This document shows positions 13,382-20,714 of a stretch of DNA of 24,374 bases, piece after piece. Position numbers and translations under genes: made by a program. Within the stretch, counting starts at the first letter, position 1, and each line of letters opens with the position of its first letter. The notes under the pieces were generated by a model. That model searched no databases. It was not told the origin of the DNA and was given only the letters and a program-made list of their open reading frames with translations. The stretch is from an uncultured archaeon (GTDB lineage: Archaea; Thermoproteota; Nitrososphaeria; Nitrososphaerales; CALBXV01): positions 1 through 24,374 of the forward strand of contig CALBXV010000617.1 of assembly GCA_937890045.1 (NCBI GenBank), written 5' to 3'.

Positions 13382-16060
13382 TTAACCCTTCACCGCTTGT
13401 TCATTTTTCTTGTCATCACTAATTCCACTAGTTTCTGTAGCTGGATTTGGTGATATAGGAAATAAACCTTCATATCCTCTTCGTACTGGTGATGTTAAAT
13501 CAGTAGTTGTTGCTGGATCTTTAGCAAATGAATCAAATTCTTGATCACTAGATATCCAATCAAAATCAAAATGTTTACCTATCATTGAAGGTCTATACTT
13601 TCCAATATATCTAAAAGAACAAGAACACGTAAGATACTTAGGAACTCTTAAACCTTTATCTAATTCCCACGTTGAACTTTCTTGACTTGCTATTGATAAA
13701 CTTGCAAGAAATCCTGGAGTTGATTGATACATATCTCCAAGTGACAATTCAATAAACGGAGCAACCATTCTATTTGTATTCCATGCTGGATAACAAAGTC
13801 CAACAAGATAATTTAATTTATCCCATAATACAGGTAACTCTTGTTTTGTCTTTGGATATACATTAAAATCAAAACTTATTGTTCTATCTGCACCTTTGTA
13901 TACAAATACCTTATCAGGTCTGCCAATAAATCTTTCATCACCCCATTCTGGAGATATAGAATCACTTATTCCACCAAGTATTGCTCTAAAAATAATATAT
14001 TTATTATTTACCACATCTTTAAATTTAAACGGTATAAAATCTTCATCATATTCTTCAGAACCATAAGGATGTAAATTAGCTTTATCTGCTAAATCTGTAT
14101 CAAATTTATCAGATTGTTTTTTAACAACACCTAATTCAGAATCTACTGCAATAGTTATTCCTTCAGAATGTCTATCTGTCCATCCACCTACACCTTTATG
14201 TATTTTAGCAGCTTTAGCTCTTGCTGCCATAGTCTCATCTGCAACATCTTCTGCATTCTCTGGTTGTACAGTACCAACTGAACCTACTATATTTTGTTCA
14301 CCTGGTGAAAGTATTTTATCATATCCATCAAGATATTTATGATCTCCATTCAAATGACCATATGTTAAAGTAGAATATCTATCTATTAATTTTCCACTTG
14401 GAGCAGAAAATTCTGCAATTCCACTCTCATGAGCATCTGTCATACCACCATAAATCATACCATCGTAAATTTTTGATCCTTTTTTCTCAACACTTATCGC
14501 ATTTGTTTCTATTGATGTATCTGAACTTAATAATTTTACAACAGTAGGTTGTAGTATTTTAGTCTTTCCATCAGCTAATGTAGTTGCAAGTAAACCTACT
14601 TTAGTCCCTATACCCGTCCACAAATTACCTTTTACAATTTGTGATTTTTCCCGTGGATATGATCGTAATTTATGGTCAGGCTGTACATTATGTGAAGTAC
14701 CAGCATACATAGCTTTAGGATTATATAAGTTTACAATATCCCTTGCACTATCTACTGCTCTTAAAGGTGGACCAAATGGAAAAATTCTTGCAGAAACTGA
14801 ATCAGCAATATTACCTATAATAGTACCAACTGTTGCTCCTACTTTTCCAAGAACTTGTCCTAATTTAGTTTGTGATGCGGATGCCGCAATAGAATCTAAC
14901 TTTTCACCAACTGGTGCGGTAACATCTACTACTTTATTCTTAATGTTAATCGCTGTTCCCTTAACACTCGCCACCAAATCAGGATAATTTTTATTCATAA
15001 AAGCACTAACATTTCCTGCTGCATCAACAAATTTACTTATACCAAGATTAATATTTTTCATCATAGCTATAGCATCTACACCCCAATGTCTAACCATATG
15101 AGATCCTGGAGGTAAAGAAGCTAAAAGTGAACCTGGAAAATATAACCGAGTATTTGAACTTTTTATTGGTGCACCACTTTTATCCAATTGTGCTTGCATT
15201 GGATTCATAGACTGTAACAAATATTGTTTACCAATAAATACAAGTCCTCGTGGACTCAACATAAATTTAATTATTCTTGCTTCATCTGCTGCTGTCCTTG
15301 ATGCTGCTGTAACCATTCCACCTCTAATAAAAAGTCCTTCAGTAATCATATCTGCCAGTTTAAACATATCACTTGTTACTCCACCACCTACTGCAGTGGC
15401 TAAGCCAGAAACCCCACCTGCTCCTAAAGCCGAAACAGAATCCATAACTCCAATATTTCCAACCACTGCTTGCTGTAATCCAGCAATAGCAATACTACCA
15501 ATATCATTAGGACCCCAATTAGAACCTATCCCTCTCAATACAAAAGGTTGTCTAGATGACAATTGAAGTCCTGGATCTGCATCACGTCTAAATTCACTTG
15601 GTGTTCTAAAATTATGTCGTCTTTCTATATCAAATTTACTAAGACGTTTTGTAGAAAATTCTTCAGTATCAGTACCACCTATATTTCTATTTGCTCTATC
15701 ACCTGTAACTGTATATCCTCTAACCGTAAACTCTTGTGGTGTTATCGTAATAACTGCTTCTTTTAATGGTGGATTTGACATAACTGAAACATCAACACCT
15801 TCTTTTAATGGTGGATTTGACATAACTGAAACATCAACACCTTCTTTTCCAAATGCTTCCATCAATCCTATTTGTGGAAGATTAGCAAAAGTAAATTGTG
15901 TTGGGAGTGAATTATGATTAATAGTAAAGCCAGTCGCGTCTATATCTGGTATAACATTTGTTACACCTAATTCAGGACCAGCGGTATGCCTACCCTCAGG
16001 CGAACCTAAAGGTGTGCCTGCACCTATTGCTAAATTACTTGTCATTTCAACTAAAGACAT
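13382..16060 (-). CDS. Large baseplate/tail-tube junction protein (gp48/gp54-like C-terminal domain)
   Basis: An 892-aa protein. The N-terminal 140 residues are low-complexity and contain an exact tandem repeat of EGVDVSVMSNPPLK (73-86, 87-100). Residues about 200-450 are Ala/Gly-rich and hydrophobic. The C-terminal part (about 660-850) has FKDVVNNKYIIFRAILGGIS, ERFIGRPDKVFVYKGADRTI, then SFDFNVYPKTKQELP, WDKLNYLVGLCYP and LTCSCSFRYIGKYRP. This beta-rich, tube-like layout resembles the baseplate proteins that cap or start the tail tube in T4 relatives. The gene overlaps the tape measure gene's stop by one base (TAATG). Assignment rests on the domain pattern and on being between tape measure and LysM wedge. 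Confidence 0.5.
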   Translation of the reverse strand: MSLVEMTSNLAIGAGTPLGSPEGRHTAGPELGVTNVIPDIDATGFTINHNSLPTQFTFANLPQIGLMEAFGKEGVDVSVMSNPPLKEGVDVSVMSNPPLKEAVITITPQEFTVRGYTVTGDRANRNIGGTDTEEFSTKRLSKFDIERRHNFRTPSEFRRDADPGLQLSSRQPFVLRGIGSNWGPNDIGSIAIAGLQQAVVGNIGVMDSVSALGAGGVSGLATAVGGGVTSDMFKLADMITEGLFIRGGMVTAASRTAADEARIIKFMLSPRGLVFIGKQYLLQSMNPMQAQLDKSGAPIKSSNTRLYFPGSLLASLPPGSHMVRHWGVDAIAMMKNINLGISKFVDAAGNVSAFMNKNYPDLVASVKGTAINIKNKVVDVTAPVGEKLDSIAASASQTKLGQVLGKVGATVGTIIGNIADSVSARIFPFGPPLRAVDSARDIVNLYNPKAMYAGTSHNVQPDHKLRSYPREKSQIVKGNLWTGIGTKVGLLATTLADGKTKILQPTVVKLLSSDTSIETNAISVEKKGSKIYDGMIYGGMTDAHESGIAEFSAPSGKLIDRYSTLTYGHLNGDHKYLDGYDKILSPGEQNIVGSVGTVQPENAEDVADETMAARAKAAKIHKGVGGWTDRHSEGITIAVDSELGVVKKQSDKFDTDLADKANLHPYGSEEYDEDFIPFKFKDVVNNKYIIFRAILGGISDSISPEWGDERFIGRPDKVFVYKGADRTISFDFNVYPKTKQELPVLWDKLNYLVGLCYPAWNTNRMVAPFIELSLGDMYQSTPGFLASLSIASQESSTWELDKGLRVPKYLTCSCSFRYIGKYRPSMIGKHFDFDWISSDQEFDSFAKDPATTTDLTSPVRRGYEGLFPISPNPATETSGISDDKKNEQAVKG
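15757..15840 (-). repeat. Exact 42-bp tandem duplication inside the 892-aa gene
   Basis: Units 15757-15798 and 15799-15840 are identical base for base and in frame. A third partial match of 8 bases follows at 15841-15848. Each unit encodes 14 residues (EGVDVSVMSNPPLK). Perfect identity indicates a recent duplication or a collapsed/expanded assembly tract. Confidence 0.95.
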
Positions 16061-18414
16061 TATCCATTCACTCCCATATCACCGACTTTTTTAGTTAAGG
16101 TATTCATAAGTTTTGCATCTTGTGCAATTAACTGATCCAATTTTTCCTCAACTACTGTTAAATCAAATTTATTACCTAATGGTACTGCTGCTTCGGGACC
16201 TGCATCACCTATTGTTGCAGTTGTTGGTTTAGTAACTATCCCACCTTCTGCCATAGATACTGCTGGTGATGCCGCTGCTGGTGCCTTTCCACCACCGCCA
16301 AAAAGTCCTTTTAGTTTATCACCAAGCCACTTCGCTGCTTCCCAAGCTAAAAATAACGGTGCAAAAGCTATCTTAAATGCAATTGAAGCCAATTTTCCAA
16401 ATCCACCAAGTTTCTTTGCTAATAAAACAATTCCTGCTATCAAAGCAATTATACCTATAATAATCAATCCGATTGGATTTGCACTCAAAGCAATATTAAG
16501 TGCCCATTGTGCAGCTGTCATTAACCAAGTAGCTATAGTTATAGCTCCCATTATTATTAAAAAACCACCCATAGCCACATTTCTTGCTATAGTAAGTGCA
16601 ATATCTTTAGCTTTCATTACAGTTGTTGCAATCAAAGTTCCAAGATATGTAACTGCTGTTGTATTTCCAATTGCTTCCAATACATTCCTAGTTCCTTTAG
16701 CCACATTTCCTGCTATAGTAAGTGCAAGATCTTTAGCCTTCATTGGAAGCGACGCTAGACGCATAGCAAATTTTTTCATATCATTTGCTATTGTTTTATA
16801 ATCAATACCTAACTCCGCTTTTTTCGCAGCTATAGATTTCCACGTATTTTTAATACTTATAATACCTAATTTAATTACTAATGGTAATAATACTATTCCA
16901 AGTATAACACCCATAGTTTCTAAAATAGGTCTTAATTTTCTAAACATTCCAGTTAATTTACCAATTTGTGCTAAGAACCAACTAACTATTCCCCATCTTT
17001 CATTTAATTTTTCTTGTTCTCTAACCATTTTACTTAATTCTGCAGTTGACAATCCAAATGCTTTTGCTAAAGCTTGTCTTTGAAGAACGTTCATTTGATT
17101 AAATTCTGCTTCACTTCCAACTTGACTTAAAATTTCTTTTTGCATTCCAGCCAAATCACCTTCAAGTGCCAACTGTCTAGCTCTATCAGTATTAATATTT
17201 CTACCTAACATCATACTAGCTTCCATTGAGTCTTGAATTGATGTTTCAAAATCTAATAAACTATCAGCCATTTTAGAAACTACACCTAAATTAAGTCCAA
17301 GTGCTTTTGCCTGTATTGCAGCTTCCATTATATTTTCACCACCATCCTGTGCATAATCTGCCCATAAATCTGTGTTTGCTGCTACATCTGCCATAACTGC
17401 TGCTGGTGCTACACCTGCCGCTTGAGCAAGTTCTCCTACAATTTTCATTTGATTAAGTAATGTCTCTCTACTTTCACCTGAAACACCTTCCATCATTCCA
17501 AGAAGAACTGCTGCATCTGCACCTGCAATACCTAATGTAGCATGTAATTCACCCATAGTTACTAATGTTTCTTTTGAAACATTCCCCATACTACCAAATT
17601 CATCCATAATTGCCTTTGCAGTCGTTGCTATTTCTTCTCCGCTAATTCCCATAAATTTTAATGCCCAACCTGCTTCCATCAAAGTTCCTTGTAATTGAGC
17701 AGTTTGTTGTAATGAAAATCCCAATTCTTTTTGAAGTTCTCTCATCATAAGAACCATCTTAACCATAGCTGCAACTGTTGCAAGTGCTGCCAACTGAACT
17801 AATTTCATTGGATTAGCTGCAAGCATTTTCGTAAAATCTTTAGCTTTATCTCTCATATCTGTAAAAGCTTTAAGACCCTCTTTCTGACTTGTAATCATTT
17901 CATCTGCGAGTGCATCAGATTTTTGGTCATATTTAAATTTTTCTTTTTGTACATCAACATTATCTCTTAAAGTTTCTGACATATTTTCTAATCTTAAAGC
18001 TTCTTCATCTAATCCTTTTTTTCTTAATTCTGCAGCCTTTTTTGCTAAATCATCAGATTTTTTTAATGCTTTTTGTTGTTGTAACTTCATTCTTACAACA
18101 TCAACTATACTCATTTCACCCTTAGCGATTTTCATATTAGTTGTCATTTGTTTATCTAAAAGTTTTCCAATATTACGAGTTTCTTTACTTTCAGATACAG
18201 CAAGTTTTAAACGCAACTCCTCATTTTTAGACATTTTAAACCCGTTATCTAAATTCGCTTTTTGTTCTTTACTAAGATCTTTCTCTGCTTTCAGACGAGC
18301 TCGTAAAGTATTTAGAATCTTTTCAGCATCTTTGCCCATTTTTTTCTGAACACCAGATTCTTTTATAAGTTCTTTTACTCGCTCTCTTATTGTTTTTATA
18401 CTTTCATCTGCCAT
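16060..18414 (-). CDS. Tail tape measure protein
   Basis: A 784-aa tape measure protein that fixes tail length inside the tube and is ejected with the DNA. The N-terminal 190 residues are charged coiled coil (IRERVKELIKESGVQKKMGK, then KAEKDLSKEQK). Hydrophobic segments follow: VQLAALATVAAMVKMVLMM (about 208-226), VILGIVLLPLVIKLGIISI, and a cluster from GGFLIIMGAITIATWLM to NPIGLIIIGIIALIAGIVLL. The C-terminus has the tape-measure hallmark GGIVTKPTTATIGDAGPEAA then VPLG. Two near-identical segments (MKAKDLALTIAGNVAKG; MKAKDIALTIARNVAMG) show internal duplication. Position after tube and gp26-like genes fits. It exceeds T4 gp29 (590 aa), predicting a longer tail. It starts 16 nt after the 68-aa gene. 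Confidence 0.9.
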   Translation of the reverse strand: MADESIKTIRERVKELIKESGVQKKMGKDAEKILNTLRARLKAEKDLSKEQKANLDNGFKMSKNEELRLKLAVSESKETRNIGKLLDKQMTTNMKIAKGEMSIVDVVRMKLQQQKALKKSDDLAKKAAELRKKGLDEEALRLENMSETLRDNVDVQKEKFKYDQKSDALADEMITSQKEGLKAFTDMRDKAKDFTKMLAANPMKLVQLAALATVAAMVKMVLMMRELQKELGFSLQQTAQLQGTLMEAGWALKFMGISGEEIATTAKAIMDEFGSMGNVSKETLVTMGELHATLGIAGADAAVLLGMMEGVSGESRETLLNQMKIVGELAQAAGVAPAAVMADVAANTDLWADYAQDGGENIMEAAIQAKALGLNLGVVSKMADSLLDFETSIQDSMEASMMLGRNINTDRARQLALEGDLAGMQKEILSQVGSEAEFNQMNVLQRQALAKAFGLSTAELSKMVREQEKLNERWGIVSWFLAQIGKLTGMFRKLRPILETMGVILGIVLLPLVIKLGIISIKNTWKSIAAKKAELGIDYKTIANDMKKFAMRLASLPMKAKDLALTIAGNVAKGTRNVLEAIGNTTAVTYLGTLIATTVMKAKDIALTIARNVAMGGFLIIMGAITIATWLMTAAQWALNIALSANPIGLIIIGIIALIAGIVLLAKKLGGFGKLASIAFKIAFAPLFLAWEAAKWLGDKLKGLFGGGGKAPAAASPAVSMAEGGIVTKPTTATIGDAGPEAAVPLGNKFDLTVVEEKLDQLIAQDAKLMNTLTKKVGDMGVNG
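16566..16745 (-). repeat. Diverged internal repeat in the tape measure gene
   Basis: Two segments of about 45 bp (near 16573-16620 and 16690-16745) are nearly identical in bases and encode MKAKD(L/I)ALTIA(G/R)NVA(K/M)G. Tape measure proteins often grow by such internal duplication. Confidence 0.65.
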
Positions 18415-18430
18415 AATAATTTATTCCAGA

Positions 18431-18637
18431 TTAATAATCAATCTTTAAAGCTTTATCTAATGTTTTTTCTAAATTATCTTCAGCTTGTTTTAGTTTTTTT
18501 AATTGTTTTTGTAATTTTGGATCTTTTTTTGCTGCAGCTTTTACCTCTGGAGGTAAATCTTCTGAGCTCTTTCCTGATCTGAACCAATCTCTTAACTTTT
18601 CATAGATAAGTTCATAAAGTTTGTCATTTGTTGCCAT
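18431..18637 (-). CDS. Small charged coiled-coil protein before the tape measure
   Basis: A 68-aa protein, MATNDKLYELIYEKLRDWFR onwards, with a Lys-rich helical second half (KAAAKKDPKLQKQLKKLKQA-type heptads). There are no Cys residues, no signal peptide and no membrane segment. The start has a clear AGGAG 7 nt upstream (TATAGGAGTATAAAAATG). It lies 16 nt before the tape measure gene, where T4-like and other phages often place small assembly factors, so a tape-measure chaperone role is possible but only inferred. The recurrent octamer at 18686-18693 precedes it, so a transcript may begin here. Confidence 0.75.
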   Translation of the reverse strand: MATNDKLYELIYEKLRDWFRSGKSSEDLPPEVKAAAKKDPKLQKQLKKLKQAEDNLEKTLDKALKIDY

Positions 18638-18685
18638 TTTTATACTCCTATAGATAATATCAATAACGAATGGAATGATTCAATA

Positions 18686-18693
18686 ATAAATAT
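18686..18693 (-). promoter_or_regulatory. Recurrent octamer upstream of the 68-aa gene
   Basis: The minus strand reads GTTATATTTAT, about 50 nt before the 68-aa gene start, in the gap after the frameshift ORF. It is very like the copy before the tail tube gene (GTTATATTTAT). Possible promoter or operator of unknown direction. Confidence 0.35.
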
Positions 18694-18709
18694 AACAATG
18701 ATGAAAATG

Positions 18710-18937
18710 TTACTTTCCGCGAGGAACTCCAGGTCTACTAATCCCTTTAGATTGTTTGGATTGTTTTTCGACTTCTTTTTTCTCTTCTTCGTAAGCTTTT
18801 TGAAGTCGTCTTATATAGAATGTACGAAGAAATATTGGTAAATTATAGGCTTCTGTAAAAGAAAATGCGCCTTTACTGTTAAATATTAATTGAAATATTT
18901 GCTCATGTATATTAGGTTTATCCTCGGGCTGCAGGCC
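18710..18937 (-). CDS. Start-less ORF after the gp26-like gene, probably expressed by +1 frameshift
   Basis: A reading frame open from 18952 to its stop at 18710-18712 has no ATG, GTG or TTG codon anywhere, yet its protein looks genuine: EQIFQLIFNSKGAFSFTEAY, then NLPIFLRTFYIRRL, a charged helix (QKAYEEEKKEVEKQSKQSK) and GISRPGVPRGK. The piece F-S-x-x-E-A-Y-x-L-P-x-x-L-R-x-F-Y resembles small proteins I associate with the position after gp26 in T4-like phages. It is in the +1 frame of the preceding gene and overlaps its end. A slip at CTT T (18941-18938), the same quadruplet as in the RF2 (prfB) frameshift, would join residue L251 to 75 further residues, giving 326 aa. TTT C just before it is a second option. 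Non-standard initiation or an assembly indel are the alternatives. Confidence 0.65.
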   Translation of the reverse strand, partial: GLQPEDKPNIHEQIFQLIFNSKGAFSFTEAYNLPIFLRTFYIRRLQKAYEEEKKEVEKQSKQSKGISRPGVPRGK

Positions 18938-19691
18938 AAAGAAACTGGACGGTCATAGGGACCGTCATCTCCTCTTCATACGCACATAGTGAGCATTCAA
19001 AAAGATAGTCCATATCTACATCCGGTATTATAGATTGTAAATGTCTACGAAATGTTAATGAATCTCTTGATAAAAATTGTTCTTCTACAAATTTATTAAC
19101 CTTAGTTCTACTACGTTCTCCATCAATTGCTATAATAGTTTTCTTCATACGTGTAGTAATTTCATGATCTATTCCACTTCCTTTGGTAATTTTCTTCATA
19201 GCTTTCAATTCTTCATCTATTTCACGTTCATCTTTTTGTGTGAGGAATTTATAAGTAAGTTCAACTTTAGTAGCAGGTAATTTAAATGTAAATTCATTTT
19301 TACCTTTATCATGCTTTGAAGTATCAACTACCTTATCTTTAAAAGTAGTTAAATCAATAGAATCTTTACAATGTTCTGAACAAGCAGGACAATCTACTTC
19401 AAAGTTATATTCTTTTCCATATCCAAGAATACGAGCGGCAACCATTAACCCATTCTTATCACCAATTAACATAGTATTTAAGTTAACTTTTTCGTCTACT
19501 ACAAGAGCCTCAAGTAATTTATCAATTACAACCCCTCTACGAATTAAGTTCTGAGAAGTAAGAATATCTTCTTCTTTTGCTGTCATATATTTAATTTCAA
19601 TTTCACCACTTGACAATGGATCGTCTTTTGAATAATAATGTCCCTTAGAAGGCAAACTAACTACCTCTGTAGGAAATTTAGTTTCAGGCAT
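18918..19691 (-). CDS. 26: Baseplate/tail assembly protein, T4 gp26-like (T4_baseplate family)
   Basis: A 257-aa protein opening with TEVVSLPSKGHYYSKDDPLS then IEIKYMTAKEEDILTSQNLI and continuing IDKLLEAL, LIGDKNGLMVAARILGYG. This order (LPSkG..Y.....G.i.ikymTakeEDiLts..li..g.vid.ll) is that of the T4 gp26 baseplate hub family. CPACSEHC (101-108) and CSLCAYEE near 234 provide paired cysteines, probably for zinc. In T4, gp26 takes part in hub assembly. The location between tube and tape measure is where other phages keep tail assembly chaperones. RBS AAAGGAG. The 3' end overlaps a +1-frame ORF with no start codon, suggesting that a longer fused form is also made. Confidence 0.85.
   Translation of the reverse strand: MPETKFPTEVVSLPSKGHYYSKDDPLSSGEIEIKYMTAKEEDILTSQNLIRRGVVIDKLLEALVVDEKVNLNTMLIGDKNGLMVAARILGYGKEYNFEVDCPACSEHCKDSIDLTTFKDKVVDTSKHDKGKNEFTFKLPATKVELTYKFLTQKDEREIDEELKAMKKITKGSGIDHEITTRMKKTIIAIDGERSRTKVNKFVEEQFLSRDSLTFRRHLQSIIPDVDMDYLFECSLCAYEEEMTVPMTVQFLWPAARG
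18938..18941 (-). promoter_or_regulatory. Candidate +1 frameshift site CTT-T
   Basis: On the minus strand CTT (Leu 251) is followed by T of TGG. A P-site tRNA on CTT can re-pair on TTT, as in the bacterial prfB site CTT TGA. The next +1 codon is GGC, leading into the start-less ORF. No upstream Shine-Dalgarno-like stimulator is evident, and the slip could occur anywhere in 18952-18921. Confidence 0.4.
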
Positions 19692-19774
19692 GCTGAATCT
19701 CCTTTATTAATATTTGATGTAAAATCTGGAATAGACTTTATAACCATTCCATAACCTTTAAAATTTTGTTTTAC

Positions 19775-19957
19775 TTAACTTGATTTCCCTACAGCGTCAC
19801 GAACTCCATACAAACCAAATGCTGCGAGTAGTGTCCAAACAACTTCAGGTACTGCTTCTACAACACCTGCTGCCTGTAATACTCCAACTGCACCAGCAAC
19901 TACTGATGTCCATACTGTCTTTGATTTATACCAAGCTTTATCTGCGATAACTGACAT
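19775..19957 (-). CDS. Small two-helix membrane protein, holin-like
   Basis: A 60-aa protein: MSVIADKAWYKSKTVW, a hydrophobic helix SVVAGAVGVLQAAGVV (about 18-33), a short polar turn around VPEV, a second helix VVWTLLAAFGLYGV (39-52), and a charged end RDAVGKSS. The WYKSKTVW opening followed by two hydrophobic helices and a terminal RDA.GK occurs in small phage membrane proteins often annotated as holins or holin-like. Size and topology fit a class II holin or a pinholin, but no endolysin lies nearby and it sits inside the tail cluster, so another membrane role is possible. A weak GGAG (ATGGAGATATATTATG) precedes the start. Confidence 0.65.
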   Translation of the reverse strand: MSVIADKAWYKSKTVWTSVVAGAVGVLQAAGVVEAVPEVVWTLLAAFGLYGVRDAVGKSS

Positions 19958-20017
19958 AATATATCTCCATTTCTTTAATTATATATATCGAAGTTAATAA
20001 AAAATAACCTATAAAAA

Positions 20018-20506
20018 TTAGAATTGTAATATTGCGTAATCATACCTTAATGTTAGGGTTACTTCTACTGGATCATTTGTGGCCCAATCTAAATCATTAA
20101 AAGTTGCTGTTTGAATCCAAGCACCTTTCATTGTCCACTCTTCTACTATATCACCAACAGGTCCTAAAACATTCAAAGTAATATCTTTCTTATAGAAATC
20201 AGAATATCCATCTCTACCTGTTACAGATTCATGGGACAACCTAACCCATTCCATAACTGCTTGTGCTGCAGAAGGTACAACTGGATCATACAAAGTACAT
20301 TCTAAAGTTTCCCAAGTTCCTTTACCTTTAACCCACCTTTTTACATTAATATGATTTAATTCAATCTCTTCAAATGCAATTGTTGGTCTGTTTGCTGTCT
20401 TAACAAGGTATGCAGGAATCCCTTCCATATACATGATGTAACGATTTTTAGTCTTCGGTTCAAATGGTGTAAACATTATCTCAGAAGGATCAAGTAATTC
20501 AGGCAT
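20018..20506 (-). CDS. 19: Tail tube protein, T4 gp19-like
   Basis: A 162-aa protein that stacks as hexameric rings inside the sheath and is the channel for DNA. It matches the gp19 family in length (T4 gp19 is 163 aa) and content: EPKTKNRYIMYMEGIPAYLV (16-35), KTANRPTIAFEEIELNHINV, VKRWVKGKGTWETLECTLYD, WVRLSHESVTGRDGYSDFYK, and the closing DPVEVTLTLRYDYAILQF. The family typically has ...F...m.gip.y.ik...kP....e.iei.h.n......g...we.i..tl.D. The start is preceded by CGGAG. A 208-nt gap with terminator and octamer separates it from the sheath gene, so tube may be expressed separately at high level. Confidence 0.92.
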   Translation of the reverse strand: MPELLDPSEIMFTPFEPKTKNRYIMYMEGIPAYLVKTANRPTIAFEEIELNHINVKRWVKGKGTWETLECTLYDPVVPSAAQAVMEWVRLSHESVTGRDGYSDFYKKDITLNVLGPVGDIVEEWTMKGAWIQTATFNDLDWATNDPVEVTLTLRYDYAILQF

Positions 20507-20547
20507 TCTGTTTCTCCGATTATTTAATTATCACTTTACTTTCATAT

Positions 20548-20555
20548 ATAAATAT
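20548..20555 (-). promoter_or_regulatory. Recurrent octamer upstream of the tail tube gene
   Basis: The minus strand reads GTTATATTTATATATG about 42 nt before the tube start and after the sheath terminator, a natural place for a new promoter. In plus orientation it contains TATAAATA, the exact T4 late promoter, but pointing away from the tube gene. Confidence 0.4.
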
Positions 20556-20590
20556 AACAAACCTAAAAAATTCATCATCATCTTATCATT

Positions 20591-20619
20591 AAAAAACTAT
20601 ACATTCTTAACAGTTTTTT
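20591..20619 (-). terminator. A/T-only second hairpin after the sheath terminator
   Basis: AAAAAACT (20591-20598) and AGTTTTTT (20612-20619) are perfect inverted repeats around a 13-nt loop. On both strands the stem ends in a T run. It may back up the stronger terminator beside it; alone it would be weak. Confidence 0.4.
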
Positions 20620-20640
20620 AGAAGTTTTATTTTATATAAT

Positions 20641-20668
20641 AAAAAACCCCTCATAAGAGGGGCTTTTT
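20641..20668 (-). terminator. Intrinsic terminator after the tail sheath gene
   Basis: In the minus RNA CCCCTC (20662-20657) pairs with GAGGGG (20652-20647) around TTAT, followed by six T. A 6-bp G/C-rich stem plus U run makes a strong rho-independent terminator 46 nt after the sheath stop. On the plus strand the same stem is followed by five T, so it can act in both directions. Confidence 0.88.
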
Positions 20669-20714
20669 ACTTTCGTATGATACGATTATATGTTATACTC
20701 TATTATAAATCAAA

